From assembly GCA_030836605.1 (NCBI GenBank), contig JAUPMC010000061.1, positions 1-19,237 on the forward strand: DNA of 19,237 nt. The letters are read 5' to 3'. The position numbers and the translations under genes are program-made. Source of the stretch: Thermoplasmatota archaeon (GTDB lineage: Archaea; Thermoplasmatota; Thermoplasmata; UBA10834). The notes beneath the pieces were generated by a model. That model saw nothing but the letters and a program-made list of their open reading frames with translations. It was not told the origin of the DNA and searched no databases. Below are positions 15,357 through 19,237 of the stretch, piece by piece; positions within the stretch are counted from its first letter, which is position 1; every line of letters starts with the position of its first letter.

Positions 15357-15980
15357 ATGGCGACCCAGGGACAGGACGACTACGAAGCCCTCTTGGCGAG
15401 GGCGAAACAGAAACTGCCACAGAAGCTGGAGTCGCACGACCGGTTCAAGGTCCCCGACCCCGACGTGATGGTCGAGGGCAAGACGACGGTCATACGCAAC
15501 TTCGCGGACATCGTCGACACCCTGAGGCGCGAGCCCGAGCACCTGCTCGGGTTCCTCCTGAGAGAGCTGGGCACCGCCGGGACGATGGACGGCCCGAGGG
15601 TCGTCTTCAAGGGCAAGGTCGCCACAGCCCAGATCGTCGACAGGATAGGCAACTACGTCGATGAGTATGTCCTGTGCTCCGAGTGCGAGAGCCCTGATAC
15701 GCACATGGTCAAGGACGGACGCACATCTGTGCTGCACTGCGAGACATGCGGTGCCCACAGGCCGGTCCATGTCAGGAAGCCGGTCAAGGCCGAGGAGCAG
15801 AAGGCGATCGAGGCCGGGAAGACATACGACTTGTTCATCCAGGATGTGGGGAAGAAGGGGGACGGGATCGCCCGCAAGGCCGAGTTCGTCATCTACATCC
15901 CAGGCACGGCCAAGGGCACGCAGGTCAAGGCGAGGATAGAGAAGGTCTCTGGCACCGTCGCATTCGGCGTGCTTGTGTGA
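15357..15980 (+). CDS. Translation initiation factor aIF2 beta with C-terminal TRAM domain
   Basis: The protein has 207 residues. The N-terminal helix and alpha-beta domain (about 5-100, with LLRELGTAG and FKGKV) and the zinc ribbon C107, C110, C128, C131 (CSEC, CETC) are those of aIF2 beta, which helps the alpha and gamma subunits bring initiator tRNA to the ribosome. Residues about 154-204 are a TRAM domain (VGKKGDGIARK, VKARIEKVSGTVAFG), an RNA-binding fold. The fusion explains why it is longer than the roughly 140-residue single-domain form; it is known from several euryarchaea. It runs convergent with the phzF-like gene, with nine bases between the stops. Confidence 0.93.
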   Translation: MATQGQDDYEALLARAKQKLPQKLESHDRFKVPDPDVMVEGKTTVIRNFADIVDTLRREPEHLLGFLLRELGTAGTMDGPRVVFKGKVATAQIVDRIGNYVDEYVLCSECESPDTHMVKDGRTSVLHCETCGAHRPVHVRKPVKAEEQKAIEAGKTYDLFIQDVGKKGDGIARKAEFVIYIPGTAKGTQVKARIEKVSGTVAFGVLV

Positions 15981-15989
15981 CCCTTCCGC

Positions 15990-16892
15990 TCACGGCAGGG
16001 ATATCCTGCCCCTCACGGACTGTCTCACGGACCCGCCGACCTCGACCTTCCTCACGGACGAGCCTTTCTTCTCGATCCGGACGAGCAGCTTCGAAGGCCT
16101 GCCCATGAAATGGCCTTGTTCTATGACGATGCGCTCCGCCGTCTCCTTCGGGATCAGGTCGTGCTCCACCAAGTAAGCCGCGAGTGCACCCGCCGGCATG
16201 CCCGATGCGGGGTCCTCGTGGAACGCCGGGGAGGGCAGGTAGCACCTGGAGTGAAGGGTCGTGGCTTCATCGAGGCCGCCCCAGGTGTACGCCATGGCCG
16301 CCCCCACCTCCAGCTCCTTGAGCAGCTGGAGGAACTCCTCCTGCCTCGGGGACACGCGCTCGAGGGCGTCCATGGAACGCATCGGGACCAACAGTGTCGG
16401 CAGGCCTGTGGAGACCTTGGAGATCGGGAACTCCTTGTAGAATATGGACTCCGCCCCCACCCCGAGCGCGCTCGCTATCTCGGTCACCTCGTCCACGCGG
16501 GAATAGAGCGGCCTCCTCTGGGCCATCCAGACCACCTTTGCGCCGTCCGGCCGCTGCTCCACCGAGAACGGGAGCACGCCGAGGGGCGTCTCCGCCCTGC
16601 GTCTGCCGCCCATCGCGGCGCCGAACGCGTTCTGCTCCGCCAGGGCCCAGAGCGCCCCGATGGTGCAGTGGCCGCTGATCGGCTCCTCGACGTCCCCCGC
16701 GAAGTACCTGAGCCTGACATCGGCCTTCTTCGACTTCAGCACGAAGGCGGTCTCGGGGCCGCCGAGTTCCGCGGCGATCCGCTGCATGAGCGTGTCGTCG
16801 AGCGCGTCCGCGCCCAAGACGACCCAAGCGGGGTTGCCGGCGTATAGGTCGCCTGTGAAGACGTCCAGCTTCAGCACGTCCAGGTCTGCCAC
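15990..16892 (-). CDS. PhzF-family isomerase/epimerase-like protein
   Basis: The chosen form has 300 residues. Features of the PhzF fold are the N-terminal LDVFTGDLYAGNPAWVV, the catalytic-type Glu47 in GGPETAFVL, H75 in ISGHCTIGA, and the second-lobe DPASGMPAGALAAYL. PhzF itself isomerises a phenazine precursor, but most family members act on unknown substrates, and no phenazine genes are here. An open frame extends to an ATG at 16991 that overlaps the divergent gene. I prefer the GTG at 16892 because a TATA box lies about 25 bases upstream and because family members begin a few residues before DVFT. A GTG at 16880 is also possible. Confidence 0.85.
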   Translation of the reverse strand: MADLDVLKLDVFTGDLYAGNPAWVVLGADALDDTLMQRIAAELGGPETAFVLKSKKADVRLRYFAGDVEEPISGHCTIGALWALAEQNAFGAAMGGRRRAETPLGVLPFSVEQRPDGAKVVWMAQRRPLYSRVDEVTEIASALGVGAESIFYKEFPISKVSTGLPTLLVPMRSMDALERVSPRQEEFLQLLKELEVGAAMAYTWGGLDEATTLHSRCYLPSPAFHEDPASGMPAGALAAYLVEHDLIPKETAERIVIEQGHFMGRPSKLLVRIEKKGSSVRKVEVGGSVRQSVRGRISLP

Positions 16893-16911
16893 GGTTGAGA
16901 AAACGCGCTCC

Positions 16912-16923
16912 TCGCTATATGGA
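16912..16923 (-). promoter_or_regulatory. Promoter of the PhzF-family gene
   Basis: CCATATAGCG (16913-16922, minus strand) predicts initiation at about 16893, practically at the GTG at 16892, so a leaderless message is likely. The CATATAGC core is the same as in the promoter at 9157-9166. Confidence 0.5.
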
Positions 16924-16943
16924 TGTTCCTCCGGCCGCTGGGC

Positions 16944-16981
16944 AAAAGTATTTCTAAGCCAGTCTGGGATAGCGGGAGCAG
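16944..16981 (+). promoter_or_regulatory. Promoter of the presenilin-like gene
   Basis: AAAGTATTTCTAA (16945-16957) is TATA-like and about 30 bases before the ATG. A GGGAG (16974-16978) is a possible ribosome site, but it may lie at or before the transcript start. Confidence 0.45.
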
Positions 16982-17908
16982 ATGGACGCATCTGTCAAGG
17001 CGGTCGCGGTCATGGCTGTGATATTCGCCGCGTCGCAGCTCGGCGCCCTCGCGTTGGTGTCCTCGGCCCTCGGGGAGGAATACCAGGCGTTCGAGGAACC
17101 GAACGACCCGATGATACCGGTCTACTACATCATCGCGGTGGTGTTGTTCACCTTCGCCGTACTGTATATAATAAAGAAGAAGCGCGAGAACATCGTCAAG
17201 TTCGTCTTCATAGGGGCAGTCGGGTTCACCGTGTTCTACGTGATGCTGATCGTCGCGACCCTGTTCGACACCGGCATCCTCGCGCTGCTAGCATCCGTCG
17301 GGCTGACCGCGGTGCTGCTCTACTACCTCCTGAAGAAGCCCGAGTGGTACGTGGTCGACGCGACGGGCATACTCATGGCCGTCGGGGTGATCGGCATCTT
17401 GGGCATATCCCTGAACATACTCCCTGTTATCATACTCCTCATAGCCCTCGCGGCCTACGACGCGATATCCGTGTACGGCACGAAGCACATGGTCGCGCTC
17501 GCGGACGGGGTCACGGAGATGAGGTTGCCGATACTCCTGGTCATACCAAAGAGGAAGGGATACTCGTACCTCGACCAGAAGTCCCTGAAGGAGCAGCTGG
17601 ATGAGGGGAGCGAGCGCGAGGCGATGTTCATGGGCCTCGGGGACGTGATCATCCCGGGCGTGCTGGTCGCGTCCGCGTTCTACTACCTCCCCGACGCCTT
17701 GTTCATGGGACTCCCCGGGAACCTCGTCGTGGCCCTGGGCGCCCTCGCAGGCGGGCTCATCGGCTTCATCGTGCTCATGAGATACGTCTTGAAGGGGAAC
17801 CCGCAGGCCGGGCTCCCGCTGCTCAACGGCGGCACCGTCCTCGGGTACATCGCCGCGTACCTCATAGTCTTCCAGGACCTGAGCCTGGGCATCTCGCTCC
17901 AGTGGTGA
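16982..17908 (+). CDS. Presenilin-like intramembrane aspartyl protease (family A22)
   Basis: The protein has 308 residues with about nine hydrophobic segments. The two catalytic aspartates are D160 in the YD motif (AAYDAIS) and D221 in the GxGD motif (GLGDVIIPG). The C-terminal PAL-type motif appears as AGLPLLNGG (276-284). Between the two Asp helices is the cytoplasmic loop with TKHMVALADGV and PILLVIPKRKGYSYLD, typical of archaeal presenilin homologues. It should cut transmembrane segments within the membrane, such as signal peptide remnants. Its substrates are unknown. A phosphoesterase gene follows within seven bases, so the two are probably co-transcribed. Confidence 0.92.
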   Translation: MDASVKAVAVMAVIFAASQLGALALVSSALGEEYQAFEEPNDPMIPVYYIIAVVLFTFAVLYIIKKKRENIVKFVFIGAVGFTVFYVMLIVATLFDTGILALLASVGLTAVLLYYLLKKPEWYVVDATGILMAVGVIGILGISLNILPVIILLIALAAYDAISVYGTKHMVALADGVTEMRLPILLVIPKRKGYSYLDQKSLKEQLDEGSEREAMFMGLGDVIIPGVLVASAFYYLPDALFMGLPGNLVVALGALAGGLIGFIVLMRYVLKGNPQAGLPLLNGGTVLGYIAAYLIVFQDLSLGISLQW

Positions 17909-17914
17909 TTGCCG

Positions 17915-18544
17915 ATGGTCCTGTTGCTCGTTTGTTCCGACCTGCATGGTTCCGAGGAGGCGCTCGCGACGCTGCGGAAGGCCGAAAAGACCACGAGGCC
18001 CGACGCGGTCGTCGTGTGCGGGGACTTCACGACCTACGGGTCCGCGGACTACATGCGCAAGGCGCTGGGCAACTTCGAGGCGGACATTCTCGGGGTACCG
18101 GGCAACTGCGACACCGATGAGATGCTCAGGATGCTCGAGGAGTCCGGCGGGAGCGTGCACGCGAAGCGCGTCAAGAAGGCAGGACTGGACTTCTTCGGCT
18201 TCGGCGGGGGGCTGCCGTCGTCCATGAACATGCCATTCGAGGTCGAGGAGGAGGACATGGTCGCCGGGCTCAGGTCCGTCGCCGTCCGCGGAGGCGTGAT
18301 GGTCACGCACGCGCCCCCGAAGGGCGCCAACGACCTCAACAGGTCCGGGAAGCACCTCGGCTCCGAGGGGCTGATGGGCGTGGTCCAGGAGTTCAGGCCG
18401 AGGCTCGTGGTGTCAGGGCACGTCCACGAGGCGAGGGGCGAGCACGCGAAGGACGGGACCCTGTTCGTCAACCCGGGACCCGCCCGAGAGGGGCGCTACG
18501 CGACGGTCGAGCTGGGCCAGACGGTCCAAGCGAGGCTGTTCTGA
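17915..18544 (+). CDS. Small metallophosphoesterase (calcineurin-like)
   Basis: The protein has 209 residues from the ATG at 17915. An in-frame TTG at 17909, just after the previous stop, is also possible. The five metal-binding blocks are all present: D9 and H11 (SDLHGS), D37 (CGDF), N64 (PGNCD), H132 (THAPP), and H169 and H171 (GHVHEARG), followed by FVNPGPA. This matches the archaeal/bacterial Icc-like phosphoesterases of the YfcE/COG2129 type, which hydrolyse phosphodiesters or nucleotides. The substrate cannot be told from sequence. It is cytoplasmic, with no signal or membrane helix, and sits in the same operon as the presenilin-like protease. Confidence 0.9.
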   Translation: MVLLLVCSDLHGSEEALATLRKAEKTTRPDAVVVCGDFTTYGSADYMRKALGNFEADILGVPGNCDTDEMLRMLEESGGSVHAKRVKKAGLDFFGFGGGLPSSMNMPFEVEEEDMVAGLRSVAVRGGVMVTHAPPKGANDLNRSGKHLGSEGLMGVVQEFRPRLVVSGHVHEARGEHAKDGTLFVNPGPAREGRYATVELGQTVQARLF

Positions 18545-18574
18545 GTCACTTCTGAGGACTCGACGGGTTCAACA

Positions 18575-18615
18575 ACGTTTTAATACCCCTCCCACTTTCC
18601 CATGTCCCGAGAGGT
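18575..18615 (+). promoter_or_regulatory. Promoter and ribosome site of the S8e gene
   Basis: CGTTTTAATAC (18576-18586) is the TATA box, with a start expected near 18608. GAGAGGT (18609-18615) is a ribosome site five bases before the ATG. Confidence 0.6.
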
Positions 18616-18620
18616 TAGAG

Positions 18621-19007
18621 ATGGCCATTTGGCAGGGAAGGCCTAAGCGCAAGGTCACAGGCGGCAGGATCCGGCTCGCCCGCAAGAAGCGGAAGTTCGA
18701 GATCGGCAGAGAGAAGCAGTTCACCCACCTGGGCGCGCGGAAGGTCAAGATCTACAGGACGAAGGGCGCCAACAGGAAGGCGCGCCTGTTGCTCGTGGAC
18801 ACGGCGAACGTCGTCGACCCCTCGACCAAGACCATCAAGAAGGTCAAGATCCTCACGGTCAAGTCCAACCCGTCCAACCCGAACTACGTGCAGCGCAACA
18901 TCATGACCAAGGGCGCGACGGTCATGACCGAGCTCGGGGAGGCCGTGATCACGTCCAGGTGCGGCCAGGATGGCGTCGTCAACGCCATGCTGATCAAGCC
19001 GCAGTGA
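18621..19007 (+). CDS. rps8e: Small-subunit ribosomal protein S8e (eS8)
   Basis: The protein has 128 residues, typical of archaeal S8e, and is strongly basic. Conserved parts are the N-terminal MAIWQGRPKRKVTGGRIR, the RKKRKFEIGRE stretch, TKGANRKARLL, VVDPSTKTIKKVKI, and the C-terminal IMTKGATVMTELGEA...TSRCGQDGVVNA. It belongs to the 30S subunit and occurs only in archaea and eukaryotes, which confirms the domain. It is a single gene with its own promoter, converging on the tldD-like gene 32 bases away. Confidence 0.97.
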   Translation: MAIWQGRPKRKVTGGRIRLARKKRKFEIGREKQFTHLGARKVKIYRTKGANRKARLLLVDTANVVDPSTKTIKKVKILTVKSNPSNPNYVQRNIMTKGATVMTELGEAVITSRCGQDGVVNAMLIKPQ

Positions 19008-19020
19008 CGCGTTCTCGGGC

Positions 19021-19052
19021 GGCCGGGGCCTTTTAGCGCTCACGAGGAGCGC
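19021..19052. terminator. Candidate terminator between S8e and the tldD-like gene
   Basis: GGCCGGGGCC followed by TTTT (19031-19034) sits just after the S8e stop. It is followed by a perfect hairpin, GCGCTC (19036-19041) with GAGCGC (19047-19052). The hairpin overlaps the end of the opposing gene. Confidence 0.4.
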
Positions 19053-19237
19053 GTTATATTCATGCCCTTAGCCCTGACTGTCGGGAGCGTCGACGGCGGG
19101 GCGGCCTCGTCCCACCAATATATCTCCTCGGTGCCCTTCGACAGCGCGTCTATGCTCTTCCAGAGCGAGAGCATGTTCTCGCTCACCCTGATGTTCTTGA
19201 CCGCGCCCACGATCCGCCCGCCCTCTATCTTGAGCAG
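19040..19237 (-). CDS. TldD/PmbA-family protein, C-terminal 65 residues (5' end outside window)
   Basis: The minus-strand frame is open from the window edge to a TGA at 19040-19042 and encodes 65 residues. GGRIVGAVKNIRVSENMLSL followed by W.SIDALSK, then a proline and a final PTVRAKGMN strand, is the typical end of TldD/PmbA proteins. These are metalloprotease-like proteins usually found as pairs of subunits that degrade or trim peptides. The metal-binding motif would lie upstream, outside the window, so I cannot tell a TldD-like from a PmbA-like member. Confidence 0.75.
   Translation of the reverse strand: MLKIEGGRIVGAVKNIRVSENMLSLWKSIDALSKGTEEIYWWDEAAPPSTLPTVRAKGMNITRSS

Noticed and set aside
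15990..16991. Longer PhzF form starting at the ATG at 16991
   Set aside because: It would overlap the start of the divergent protease gene and contain both promoters, and it adds an N-terminal extension that the family does not have.

Overview
The window comes from a GC-rich archaeon. It has an archaeal 16S rRNA, archaeal ribosomal protein S8e, aIF2-beta with a TRAM domain, an archaeal presenilin-type protease, and TATA-type promoters, several with near-zero leaders. The 16S gene stands alone, with no 23S or 5S behind it, and carries its own processing stem. This, together with the wording of the 16S sequence, points to the Thermoplasmata side of the Euryarchaeota. The group is inferred; I could not place the 16S more finely.

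Layout. 1-533: the 3' end of an exported, pilin-like surface protein. 534-997: a promoter and leader region with three TATA elements, two of which look like copies of each other, and a strongly foldable segment. 998-2465: 16S rRNA, flanked by arms that fold into a textbook bulge-helix-bulge. 2684-4291 (minus): a secreted, membrane-anchored kelch/coiled-coil protein. 4659-9108: a five-gene operon for a soluble group 3b-type [NiFe] hydrogenase (hydB, hydG, hydD, hydA) ending with its maturation protease. The genes overlap and are probably translationally coupled. 9196-9855: an unknown membrane-anchored protein. 9935-11542: CTP synthase. 11539-15285 (minus): a very large soluble PAS/GAF histidine kinase that shares a palindromic CTAG stop with CTP synthase. 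15357-15980: aIF2-beta. 15990-16892 (minus): a PhzF-family isomerase. 16982-18544: a presenilin-like protease and a small phosphoesterase. 18621-19007: S8e. 19040-19237 (minus): the C-terminal end of a TldD/PmbA-family protein.

How it works together. The hydrogenase cluster is the only clear metabolic module. HydA and HydD form the NiFe core, HydB carries electrons through two 4Fe-4S clusters, and HydG passes them to or from NAD(P). The protease would trim HydA after nickel insertion. The hyp maturation genes are not here and must lie elsewhere. The kinase has no response regulator nearby. The other genes are housekeeping genes packed tightly, often tail to tail with little or no spacer.

I see no CRISPR array, insertion sequence, prophage or obvious defence system. 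The best leads are a Cys-to-Asp change at the proximal iron-sulfur cluster of HydD, a foldable RNA with its own TATA box upstream of 16S, the duplicated rRNA promoter module, and nested inverted repeats upstream of the hydrogenase operon.
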